Positions 54,117 through 62,442 of a stretch of DNA of 64,000 bases are shown here, one piece after another; positions within the stretch are counted from its first letter, which is position 1, and each line of letters starts with the position of its first letter. Both the position numbers and the translations under genes were made by a program. Source of the DNA: Bacillus sp. 03113 (lineage in GTDB: Bacteria; Bacillota; Bacilli; Bacillales; Cytobacillaceae); NCBI RefSeq assembly GCF_006546985.1, contig NZ_VATK01000012.1, positions 110,861-174,860 of the forward strand, written 5' to 3'. The notes under the pieces are model-generated. The model made no database searches and had not been told where the DNA came from. It saw nothing but the letters and a program-made list of their open reading frames with translations.

Positions 54117-55049
54117 ATGCTAGAAATCATAGATATTTCAAAAGAATTTAAAAATATTAAGGCAGTCGACCGGATAAATCTTTATTTAGAGCAAGGGGAA
54201 ACGATCGGACTTTTAGGGCCAAATGGCGCTGGAAAATCAACAACCATTTCACTTATCTCATCATTAATAAAACCGACAAGCGGAGATATTCGAATGAATA
54301 ATGGCAGCATATTGAAAGCTCCTGAAAAGCTTCGTCGAATACTTGGCGTTGTACCACAAGAAATTGCTCTTTATATGGAGCTAACAGCGAGAGAAAACTT
54401 GCAATTTTTTGGGAAAATGCATCGTATTCCGAAGAACCAATTAACGAAACGTGTCGATGAAGTAATTGAAATTATTGGTCTGAAGGACAGAGAAAAAGAT
54501 CTTGTGAAAACATTTTCGGGAGGGATGAAGCGCCGTCTAAATATTGGAGTAGCTCTGCTTCATGAACCGGATATTATCATCATGGACGAACCAACTGTCG
54601 GCATCGATCCTCAGTCAAGAAACTATATATTAGAAACAGTAAAAAAGTTAAATAAAGAAAAAAATATGACCGTGCTGTACACCAGTCATTACATGGAAGA
54701 GGTCGAGTATTTATGTGACAGAATTTATATTATGGATCATGGAAAAATCATTGCTTCTGGGACGAAGGAGGAAATCAAGAGCATTCTTTCTAGTGAACAA
54801 TCGATTGTCGTTAAAGTTGATATGTTAAAAGGTTCGTTTATTCAAGCTTTAGAAAAAAATCCAAGTATCAAAAATATTTCCGTACAGGAGCCTCTCGTTA
54901 CCATAATTGTTCCTAAGCAAGTCTTTATTTTAAAGGATATTTTTAAAGCATCTGAAGAAACTGGCACAAACATTGTTTCGGTAAACATTGAAACCCCTTC
55001 ACTCGAAGATGTATTCTTGCATCTTACTGGAAGACAATTAAGGGATTAG
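54117..55049 (+). CDS. lnrL: ABC exporter ATPase, LnrL-like
   Basis: A 310-residue ATPase. Walker A is GPNGAGKST near residue 38, the signature is FSGGMKRR near 137, Walker B is IIIMDEPTVGIDP near 157, followed by the switch His in TSHYMEE. The C-terminal 90 residues form the extension seen in drug-exporting family members. In B. subtilis LnrLMN gives resistance to linearmycins and related polyenes. AGGAGGG precedes the ATG. lnrM follows 10 bp later. Confidence 0.88.
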   Translation: MLEIIDISKEFKNIKAVDRINLYLEQGETIGLLGPNGAGKSTTISLISSLIKPTSGDIRMNNGSILKAPEKLRRILGVVPQEIALYMELTARENLQFFGKMHRIPKNQLTKRVDEVIEIIGLKDREKDLVKTFSGGMKRRLNIGVALLHEPDIIIMDEPTVGIDPQSRNYILETVKKLNKEKNMTVLYTSHYMEEVEYLCDRIYIMDHGKIIASGTKEEIKSILSSEQSIVVKVDMLKGSFIQALEKNPSIKNISVQEPLVTIIVPKQVFILKDIFKASEETGTNIVSVNIETPSLEDVFLHLTGRQLRD

Positions 55050-55059
55050 GTGAAGAAAT

Positions 55060-56325
55060 ATGATTAGTCAATTAATCAAAAAAGACTTGCTAATGTTTTG
55101 GAGAAGGCCGAAAGAATTAATCATTTTGCTCCTTATGCCTTTCGTGCTTATTTCAATATTAGGGACTGCTCTAGGGACACTTGAGGGAGATCAATCAAAT
55201 ATTCATATTAAACTTGCTGTTATTCAAAAGGACAATATGAAGATAGCACATGAGGAGATGGAAAAAGAAATAAATAATTTACCTTTCCCCAATGAGCAAA
55301 AAGAGCAATTACTATTATCCTCAAATAGCTTTCAACCAGTGAAAATTTTACTAGAGGATTTTTTACAAAATCCAGAGCTAAATGAGAATATTCAATTGGA
55401 CTTTATTCATGAACATCAGCTTTCAAAAAAGGAACAAAAAAAGTATAGTGGGATTCTCGAAATTCCAGCTGATTTTACACTAGGCTTTTATCGATATGCT
55501 TTTATGAATGAAGGAAAGCCGCCACAGTTGAAGCTGACTTTAAATGATTCAAAAGAACTTGAAGGGAAGATACTAACGGATCTAATAACGACCTTTCAGG
55601 AAAAAATCAGCTTGTTTACCTCTGTTCATTCTATAGGGGTTGATGCACAAAAACTGCAGGAGTCTATCCCAAAAGAAATTGGAAAAATCAATTCGATATC
55701 TGAGAAAAAAATGATTAATTCGGTTTCTTATTTTACTGTTGGAATGTGTGTCATGTTTATTTTTTATGTAGCTTCAACCTCAGCGGAGTTTGCGTTTTTA
55801 CAAATACAAAATCATGTTTATTCTAGAATTATTTTAGCAAATGTACCTATCATCGCTTTTTTCATCGGTATTTTCATTTCAACAATGCTGATGACTTTTT
55901 TACAGATCAATATTTTATTTGGATTATCCGCCCTTATTTTCAAGGTTTATTTTCCGAATATTGGCTATTTTCTTCTAGTGTCAGCAGCATTAAGCTTCAT
56001 GATTGGAAGCTTTTCTTTATTGATCTCTTCCATGTGCTATCGCCTAAAATCAGAAAGTATTAATAAATTATTTGTAGCTTTTCTAGTTCCGATCCTTGCT
56101 TTTATAGGAGGCAGTTTTTTTCCAATCTCTCAACTGGGAAGAGAATTTGAAAAATTAGGGAATTACTCGCCGGGAGGAGCAGGAATCTTAGCTTATTTAA
56201 AGCTTATGCAAGGCTATTCTATTCAAGATGTTTCAGCTCAAATAATGTCTATCTTCATTGTTTCTGGAGTATTTATTATTCTCTCTTATTTAATTCAAAT
56301 GAAAAAAGCAGGTGTACGCATATGA
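55060..56325 (+). CDS. lnrM: ABC-2-type permease, LnrM-like
   Basis: A 421-residue ABC-2 permease: one N-terminal helix (about 20-40), a large extracellular domain (about 45-220), then six or so helices (about 228-415). It overlaps lnrN by 4 bp, so the two permeases are coupled and form a heterodimer with the ATPase, as in LnrLMN. The ATG follows TAGGTG. Its drug range is unknown. Confidence 0.85.
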   Translation: MISQLIKKDLLMFWRRPKELIILLLMPFVLISILGTALGTLEGDQSNIHIKLAVIQKDNMKIAHEEMEKEINNLPFPNEQKEQLLLSSNSFQPVKILLEDFLQNPELNENIQLDFIHEHQLSKKEQKKYSGILEIPADFTLGFYRYAFMNEGKPPQLKLTLNDSKELEGKILTDLITTFQEKISLFTSVHSIGVDAQKLQESIPKEIGKINSISEKKMINSVSYFTVGMCVMFIFYVASTSAEFAFLQIQNHVYSRIILANVPIIAFFIGIFISTMLMTFLQINILFGLSALIFKVYFPNIGYFLLVSAALSFMIGSFSLLISSMCYRLKSESINKLFVAFLVPILAFIGGSFFPISQLGREFEKLGNYSPGGAGILAYLKLMQGYSIQDVSAQIMSIFIVSGVFIILSYLIQMKKAGVRI

Positions 56326-57413
56326 TGGGAATTCTTTGGGGGAAATATCGACAATTTGTTCGAAAACCAGCTGCCATTATTATTTCAACGATTATTTGTA
56401 TGGGTTTTGCTTATATAACAGGAAAAGCAAGCTATTCCAAAATAGAAGTTCCCGTATTTAGCTCATTATCTCAAACAGAAATAAAGCCTTTGCTGCACGA
56501 ACTAAGTAAAGGGGATTCCTTCATATTTAAGGTTTATACAGAAAAAGAGGTAAAGGATAAGGTAGCAGAAGGGAAAGCAGATGCAGGGATCGATCTAGAA
56601 GAGAAGGACTATGTTCTTTATCGAACAGGAGAAACAAAAAATCTACCATTGATAAAGCGTCATGTTGAACGTTTCTACGAAAGCAAATTTGAAAAAGAAT
56701 CAATCATAAGGATGGCAAATGATCCGCTGCAAGCAGAAGTAAAGCTAAAACAAATAAAAGAACAGCCGTTATTCAATTTGTCTATTCAAAGCTTTCACAA
56801 TCAAGACCAGTTTAAATATAATCCAGCACTTCAATCCCTATTTGGCTTTACTCTGTTTTTTTCTATCTATACGGTAGCTTTTACAGTTGTTGAGATTTTA
56901 CGTGATAAGCAGAATGGAATATGGGATCGGCTAATATTATCTCCATCTTCTAAATTTAGTATTTATACCGGGAATTTGTTGTATAGCTTTATTATTGGAT
57001 TTATTCAAATTGCTTTTATATTTACTGTTTTTCGTTTTGGGGCAGGCATAGATTTTAATGGTGCATTTTTAAAGGCGCTGATCATGCTCATTCCCTACCT
57101 CTTTTCGATCGTGGCACTCTCAATCTTTATTACAGGGATTGTGAAAACAACAAGCCAATTTAATGCGATTATTCCATTAATTTCCGTCAGCTTTGCCATG
57201 CTTGGAGGAGCGTATTGGCCCATCGAAATCGTAACATCGAAGCCGCTTCTATGGATATCTAAGTTTGTTCCTATCACATATGGAATGGAATTGTTAAAAG
57301 GAGCCGTAATAACAAACTCCTCTATGTTAGAGCTGTTATATCCGATCGCGATTCTTTTATTGATGGGTGTTATATTAATGGGAATTGGCATACGTCTAAT
57401 AGAAAGAAGATAG
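56322..57413 (+). CDS. lnrN: ABC-2-type permease, LnrN-like
   Basis: A 363-residue ABC-2 permease with the same plan: one helix at about 18-33, an extracellular domain (about 35-165), then six helices (about 172-360), including GGAYWPIEIVTSKPLLWISKF-like sequence near 292. It is the last gene of the operon. The ATG overlaps the end of lnrM (ATGATGG). The extracellular domain is shorter than that of LnrM. Confidence 0.85.
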   Translation: MMGILWGKYRQFVRKPAAIIISTIICMGFAYITGKASYSKIEVPVFSSLSQTEIKPLLHELSKGDSFIFKVYTEKEVKDKVAEGKADAGIDLEEKDYVLYRTGETKNLPLIKRHVERFYESKFEKESIIRMANDPLQAEVKLKQIKEQPLFNLSIQSFHNQDQFKYNPALQSLFGFTLFFSIYTVAFTVVEILRDKQNGIWDRLILSPSSKFSIYTGNLLYSFIIGFIQIAFIFTVFRFGAGIDFNGAFLKALIMLIPYLFSIVALSIFITGIVKTTSQFNAIIPLISVSFAMLGGAYWPIEIVTSKPLLWISKFVPITYGMELLKGAVITNSSMLELLYPIAILLLMGVILMGIGIRLIERR

Positions 57414-57422
57414 GCAGAAAAA

Positions 57423-57461
57423 AGGTGACAGGTTCCTTATTTCAGTTTGTTCCTGTCACCT
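57423..57461. terminator. Hairpin between convergent lnrN and yisN
   Basis: AGGTGACAGG (57423-57432) pairs perfectly with CCTGTCACCT (57452-57461) around a 19-nt loop. T-tracts are weak. Its AGGTGNCA start resembles that of the hairpin arm at 11083. Confidence 0.6.
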
Positions 57462-57480
57462 AAATTTGTGGAATTAAACG

Positions 57481-58044
57481 TTATCTGGAGATTTTCTCAA
57501 TAACAATTCTTCTCCCAGTATTTAAAGTAAATTCAAAGCGGTCATTTTGTTTTTCATAATAGCAGAAATGGTGTTGAACATTGCAAATGGATTCTTCATT
57601 ATCAAATACCATAAAATTTACGCCTATTTTTTGTTTAGCGTCATTTGTAAAGGCTAAATGATTATAACAATAGAGGCAATCATAAATGGAAAATTTCATT
57701 GAATTTAAGCTTGTAATAAATTGATAGAAAGCGTCATCATTCAGTTCCTCAAGTAATCTTTCTAAGGAAAAGATTAAATGCTTCCGAACTTTAATCATAT
57801 CGTTCTCTTTCAAAAAAATGACTTCATCTGATAGTTGTAATTTTCCATTTTCATACAAAACTCCTTTTTTCCAGCGTTTATAACGCTGTACTTCGATTTC
57901 TTGAAAAAGAAATTGACTTAACAAGGAAGATTCCTCTGTTTCATCATTGTAAAATACCCATTCATTATTAATAAATTCGATGGAGCCAACTGTAAAGGCT
58001 CGATTTTGATTTTCAATTAGTTTTGTCCTTTGGTGTTTATTCAT
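57481..58044 (-). CDS. yisN: DUF2777 family protein YisN
   Basis: A 187-residue soluble protein similar to B. subtilis YisN (DUF2777), next to asnO as there. It is highly charged, with a CLYCYNHLAF motif near residue 128 (a Cys pair), but no known catalytic motif. Somewhat shorter than the B. subtilis protein. The ATG follows GGAGG. Function unknown. It is divergent from asnO across 384 bp. Confidence 0.75.
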   Translation of the reverse strand: MNKHQRTKLIENQNRAFTVGSIEFINNEWVFYNDETEESSLLSQFLFQEIEVQRYKRWKKGVLYENGKLQLSDEVIFLKENDMIKVRKHLIFSLERLLEELNDDAFYQFITSLNSMKFSIYDCLYCYNHLAFTNDAKQKIGVNFMVFDNEESICNVQHHFCYYEKQNDRFEFTLNTGRRIVIEKISR

Positions 58045-58428
58045 ATGGAACCTCCAATTATATTCCCTTAAAAGCTGTTCAAAAAGTCCGGGAAAAATAG
58101 CTCTCGAATTTCTACGTCAGCTTGCTTTTCCGTTCCTCACGTATTTAAATAGAGGATCTTCAACTAAAAAACGCTCACGTCCTGTGAGCAACGTTGAAGT
58201 CACCACATCCTGTGGAAGTCCGGTACTCAAAGCTTCGCTTCCTAGAACTTCTCGGCTCTTTTTGTCCTCCTTTTTGAACCCTTTTCTTAACATTCTTTTT
58301 TTCCAGATTGGTCCCTTTTTATAACTGAACGTTAGGACAAATAACCATTTTCATTCCTATGCATACAATATCAGCATGTCAGTTAGTCGTATCTAATCAA
58401 CAGTTCCGCGAGAGAAAGGATGAATGGA
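58045..58428. other. yisN-asnO divergent intergenic region with a palindromic element
   Basis: 384 bases. Most of it (58077-58279) is an imperfect palindromic element. The asnO leader follows, with an AT-rich stretch and AGAAAGG before the start. No gene is seen. Confidence 0.6.
58077..58279. repeat. 203-bp imperfect palindromic element with internal hairpins
   Basis: The ends are perfect inverted arms: GTTCAAAAAG (58077-58086) and CTTTTTGAAC (58270-58279). Pairing continues imperfectly inward (AAAAATAGC near 58094 against GGCTCTTTTTG near 58255). Inside are CTTCAAC/GTTGAAG (58158-58164, 58193-58199) around GCTCAC/GTGAGC (58173-58178, 58184-58189), and CCACA/TGTGG (58203-58207, 58211-58215). 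It has the form of a small non-coding repeat or miniature mobile element. Confidence 0.65.
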
Positions 58429-60276
58429 ATGTGTGGAATAACAGGTTGGATTGATTTTAAGAAGGATATGCGGAAGGAAGCAGAAGCAGTTGAGAAAATG
58501 GCGGAAACACTTTCTAAAAGAGGACCAGATGATACCAATATTTGGACCGATGTCCATGTTGCCTTTGGCCATAAACGATTGATCGTCGTAGATCCTTTAT
58601 GTGGAGTACAGCCAATGACAAAAACAAAGCAAATCTATCATTATACGATTTGTTATAATGGTGAACTCTATAATACGGATGAATTAAGAAAAGAACTTCT
58701 ACTAAAAGGATATTCTTTTAACGGTCATTCTGATACAGAAGTTCTTCTTGCAACCTATATGGAATGGGGAGAAAAGTGCGTTGATTTTTTAAATGGAATT
58801 TTCGCATTTGCTGTATGGGATGAAAAAAAGGATCAGTTATTTGTCGCGAGAGATCGCTTGGGAGTAAAGCCGTTATTTTATAAAGAAGTAAAAAACGGAA
58901 TTATTTTTGGATCAGAGATTAAAGCCATTCTAAAGCAGCCGGATGTTCGAGCAGAAATAGATCGTGATGGTTTAGCTGATCTATTTGCTCTTGGCCCATC
59001 TAGAACACCAGGGTTTGGAGTATTCAAAGGAATAAAAGAGCTAAGACCCGGTCATGCACTTGCATTTTCAAAAAACGGTTTGAAAATATGGAGATATTGG
59101 AATGTAAAAAGTGAAGCACATCACGATAGTTTAGAAGAAACGATTGAAAAGGTAAGATTTTTGCTGAACGATGCTGTTACTAGACAGCTTGTTTCAGATG
59201 TTCCATTATGTACTTTTTTATCTGGTGGCGTGGATTCTAGCGCCATTACAGCGATTGCTTCATCCTCCTTTCAAAAAGAGGGGAAGGGTGCGCTGCATAC
59301 TTATTCAATCGATTATGAAGGAAATGATCTTTATTTTAAAAAGAGTGAATTCCAGCCAAATTCAGATGGGGTTTATATAAAAAAAATGACGGATACATTT
59401 CAAACCCTTCATCATAATTGTGTAATTACGCAGGATGTATTAGCTGAATACTTAATTGAGGCCGTTCATGTACGTGATCTTCCTGGAATGGCAGATGTCG
59501 ACTCTTCTTTACTTTGGTTTTGTCGTCAAATAAGGAAGGACTTTATTGTTAGTTTATCAGGAGAATGTGCGGATGAAATCTTTGGTGGTTATCCATGGTT
59601 TCATCGGGTAGAAGATGTTAGCAGAAGTGGTTTTCCATGGATGCGATCAATTAAAGAACGCCAAGGACTGCTAAAAGAGGATTGGCAAAAAAAATTAAAT
59701 CTTGAGGACTATATGATGGGAAAATTCCAGCAAACGATTGCTGAAACACCACGTTTAGAGGGGGAATCAGAGCTGGAGACTAAGAGGAGAGAATTGTTTT
59801 ATTTAAATCAAATTTGGTTTATGACGACTCTTTTAGATCGGAAGGACCGAATGAGTATGGGAGCTAGCATTGAAGTCCGTGTTCCGTTTGCTGATCATCG
59901 TCTCGTCGAGTACGTATGGAACATCCCATGGGAAATGAAAATGTATGGGAATCGGGAAAAAGGAATATTACGAAAAGCATTAGAAGGCATACTTCCAGAC
60001 GAAATTCTTTACAGGAAAAAAAGCCCTTATCCAAAAACGCATCATCCCTCCTATACAAAAACGGTTCAGAATTTACTAAAAGAAATCCTCGCCAAAAAAA
60101 GCTCTGTTCTGCATGAATTTTTTGATCTGAAGACGTTACAAAAAATTGTGGATACAGAAGGAGCCTCATTTAAAGAGCCGTGGTTTGGCCAACTAATGAC
60201 TGGACCGCAGCTGCTTGCCCATCTTGCTCAAGTCCATATTTGGTTTGAGGACTATCGGATTAATATAGTAGATTAA
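58429..60276 (+). CDS. asnO: Asparagine synthase (glutamine-hydrolysing) AsnO
   Basis: A 615-residue class-II amidotransferase. The N-terminal Cys nucleophile is in MCGITGW, so the start must be the ATG at 58429 for Cys2 to be exposed; the in-frame ATG at 58420 would block it. The ATP-pyrophosphatase motif is LSGGVDSSA near 265. The enzyme makes asparagine from aspartate, glutamine and ATP. In B. subtilis AsnO is tied to sporulation. A terminator follows. Confidence 0.95.
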   Translation: MCGITGWIDFKKDMRKEAEAVEKMAETLSKRGPDDTNIWTDVHVAFGHKRLIVVDPLCGVQPMTKTKQIYHYTICYNGELYNTDELRKELLLKGYSFNGHSDTEVLLATYMEWGEKCVDFLNGIFAFAVWDEKKDQLFVARDRLGVKPLFYKEVKNGIIFGSEIKAILKQPDVRAEIDRDGLADLFALGPSRTPGFGVFKGIKELRPGHALAFSKNGLKIWRYWNVKSEAHHDSLEETIEKVRFLLNDAVTRQLVSDVPLCTFLSGGVDSSAITAIASSSFQKEGKGALHTYSIDYEGNDLYFKKSEFQPNSDGVYIKKMTDTFQTLHHNCVITQDVLAEYLIEAVHVRDLPGMADVDSSLLWFCRQIRKDFIVSLSGECADEIFGGYPWFHRVEDVSRSGFPWMRSIKERQGLLKEDWQKKLNLEDYMMGKFQQTIAETPRLEGESELETKRRELFYLNQIWFMTTLLDRKDRMSMGASIEVRVPFADHRLVEYVWNIPWEMKMYGNREKGILRKALEGILPDEILYRKKSPYPKTHHPSYTKTVQNLLKEILAKKSSVLHEFFDLKTLQKIVDTEGASFKEPWFGQLMTGPQLLAHLAQVHIWFEDYRINIVD

Positions 60277-60278
60277 CT

Positions 60279-60312
60279 AATACCATGAGGTGATTATTCC
60301 TCATGGTATTTA
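60279..60312 (+). terminator. Terminator after asnO
   Basis: AATACCATGAGG (60279-60290) pairs perfectly with CCTCATGGTATT (60299-60310), followed by TAAGTATTTG. Confidence 0.75.
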
Positions 60313-60319
60313 AGTATTT

Positions 60320-60384
60320 GTCTAGCTCCGACGTACAGGATGTACGAGTGAACAGTACGTGACACACTTAATCGGCCACTTTTC
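60320..60384 (+). repeat. Dispersed intergenic repeat, degenerate relic (copy C)
   Basis: Begins TCTAGCTCCGACGTACAGG and ends CGGCCACTTTTCTTA, matching only the ends of copies A and B; the middle differs and has a small CGTACA/TGTACG inverted repeat. It adjoins the stop codon of the GH13 enzyme gene. Confidence 0.45.
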
Positions 60385-62151
60385 TTAGTTTGGAAATACT
60401 AGGATCGCAGCATCATACGGCTTTAACATTATACATAATTGTTCAGCCTCTAATGCATACTCTTTCTCATTCAGCATATTGACGATTTTTCGGCTTTTTA
60501 ATGGATAAGGAAGTGAATATTTTGTTTTTTGATCTGATGGATTTAAGATTACGAGTGCCCTTTTCTCAGTGTTAAATTTAGTAAAGGCAACACAAGGATT
60601 CTCTTCCGTTGATTCAAGAAACATAAAGGTGCCATCATTTGCTAGTAGAGGTTCTTTTTTACGTATCTCAATTAACTTTTTAAAATAGCTCATAAGCTCA
60701 AGCTGTTCTTTTGTATGATTCCAAGGCATACATTTCCGACAGTCTGGATCCATTTCCCCTGTTAACCCCAATTCATCTCCATAGTAAATGCAAGGCGTCC
60801 CAATAAACGTCAGCATAAAAGTATAAATTAATTTCACTTTTTCCTTATGATGATTGCATTGATTGATAATTCTTGGTGTATCATGACTGCCAACTAAGTT
60901 AAAATTAGTCCCATTAACGGTTAATGGATATTGCTGAATCACGTGTGTCATATTTTCAATAAATTGCTTTGAATTCATATAGCCTTTCCCAAAAAAATTG
61001 ATGACATTTGTGGAGAAAGGGTAATTCATAACAGCATCAAATTGATCGCCTCTAAGCCAAGGCATTGCATCATGCCATACTTCTCCGAGAATATAGATAT
61101 CTGGTTTTATTTCTTTTACAGCTGTACGAAAATCTCTCCAAAATTGATGGTCAATTTCATTTGCTACATCTAGCCTCCAGCCGTCAATATTAAATTCTTT
61201 TACCCAATAACGCCCAACCTCCAATAAATAACTCTTTACCTTCGGGTTTTGCGTATTGAGTTTAGGCATTGTTTCAACAAAACCAAAGGTCGAGTAATTC
61301 GGTCGATCTCCCCCTTGGAGAGGAAATTCGGTCGCATAAAACCAATCAGCATACTCAGAAGCCTTTCCTTTTCGAAGAACATCCTTAAAAGGAGCAAAAT
61401 GAAGGCCGCTATGATTAAAAACAGCATCCAACATCACTTTTATTCCATTTTCATGACATTGATCTACTAATTTTTTAAAGGTTGCTTTATCTCCAAATTG
61501 AGGGTCAATTTCAAAATAATCCATTGTATCGTATTTATGATTTGAGTATGCTTTAAAAATAGGCGTAAAATAGATCCCAGTAATGCCAAGCTCAACTAAG
61601 TAGTCGAGATGATCCATAATCCCTTGGAAGTCTCCGCCAAAGAAATTTGTTGGACTTGGAGGTTCACTATCCCAAGCTAACGTTTTTTCAGGATTAATTG
61701 AATCATCTCCGTTTGCAAATCGTTCTGGGAAAATCTGATACCAAATCGTATTTTTCACCCAATCAGGTGAACGAAATACTTCAGTGGCATGCAAATAAGG
61801 AAAGCAAAAGTAATAGCCAGGATCCTGTGGTGGATCTTGGAAAAATCCTTTTTCTGTATAAACCATTTGTTCATTATCTTTATATAAAATAAATCCGTAG
61901 CGAAGCCTTTTAAAAGGTGGCGTTACGGAAATAAGCCAGTAATCAAAAAAGTAGTCTGATCCATTCTTACTCATCGTGTCCTGATGGTAAACCCAATGAT
62001 TCTCGCTCCATTCATATTGGTCTCCATGTAAGAGAGCTACGGAAGTAACATCATTTTTCTTCGTTTTTAAACGTATGTGAAGTGTATGTTGATCTATTGG
62101 ATAAGCAAAATTATCGGTTGGTCGGTGATATACTGCAGGAAGCTCAAACAC
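60385..62151 (-). CDS. Cyclomaltodextrinase/neopullulanase-type GH13 enzyme
   Basis: A 588-residue cytoplasmic glycosidase: an N-terminal CBM34-like domain (about 1-120) and a GH13 barrel. All catalytic regions are present: DAVFNHSG, the nucleophile in DGWRLDVANE, the acid in LGEVWHD and the Asp in VGSHDTPR. Such enzymes hydrolyse maltodextrins and cyclodextrins to maltose. I place the start at GTG 62151, because AAAGGAG lies 8 bp upstream and the N-terminus then matches the family. The ATG at 62184 has no ribosome site and would put a palindromic operator in the coding region. Confidence 0.88.
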   Translation of the reverse strand: MFELPAVYHRPTDNFAYPIDQHTLHIRLKTKKNDVTSVALLHGDQYEWSENHWVYHQDTMSKNGSDYFFDYWLISVTPPFKRLRYGFILYKDNEQMVYTEKGFFQDPPQDPGYYFCFPYLHATEVFRSPDWVKNTIWYQIFPERFANGDDSINPEKTLAWDSEPPSPTNFFGGDFQGIMDHLDYLVELGITGIYFTPIFKAYSNHKYDTMDYFEIDPQFGDKATFKKLVDQCHENGIKVMLDAVFNHSGLHFAPFKDVLRKGKASEYADWFYATEFPLQGGDRPNYSTFGFVETMPKLNTQNPKVKSYLLEVGRYWVKEFNIDGWRLDVANEIDHQFWRDFRTAVKEIKPDIYILGEVWHDAMPWLRGDQFDAVMNYPFSTNVINFFGKGYMNSKQFIENMTHVIQQYPLTVNGTNFNLVGSHDTPRIINQCNHHKEKVKLIYTFMLTFIGTPCIYYGDELGLTGEMDPDCRKCMPWNHTKEQLELMSYFKKLIEIRKKEPLLANDGTFMFLESTEENPCVAFTKFNTEKRALVILNPSDQKTKYSLPYPLKSRKIVNMLNEKEYALEAEQLCIMLKPYDAAILVFPN

Positions 62152-62167
62152 ATTATTGGCTCCTTTC

Positions 62168-62185
62168 AATGCAATCGATTGCATT
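62168..62185. promoter_or_regulatory. Perfect 18-bp palindrome, LacI-type operator candidate
   Basis: AATGCAATCGATTGCATT is perfectly self-complementary with a central CG, the form of LacI-family operators that control maltose genes. It lies 17 bp upstream of the preferred GTG start of the GH13 enzyme, in its leader. Confidence 0.65.
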
Positions 62186-62232
62186 ATCTGATACTTTTAG
62201 AAGTAAAGAATATATCTCACTCGATTTAGAAA

Positions 62233-62271
62233 AGCACTTACGTCGATGATCAAGGCGCTTGCGCTTTTCTT
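62233..62271 (+). repeat. Dispersed intergenic repeat, short copy D
   Basis: Only the last 40 bp of the dispersed repeat: ACGTCGATGATCAAGGCGC followed by TTGCGCTTTTCTTAC. It includes the AAGGCG-CTTG-CGCTTTT hairpin with T-rich tail. Confidence 0.7.
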
Positions 62272-62442
62272 ACAAAGTTAGCAAATATTTATCTATCGTT
62301 CAAGAGTGAATAGCTTAAAAAAGAAAAAATTTTTCCGAAAATTCTTATATTAATTGACGTTAAATGGAAGAAAACGCTAATCTTAAGAAAGATAGACACT
62401 AGTATTTCCAAAAATCATTTTTTTATGAGGAGAAATGAAAAA

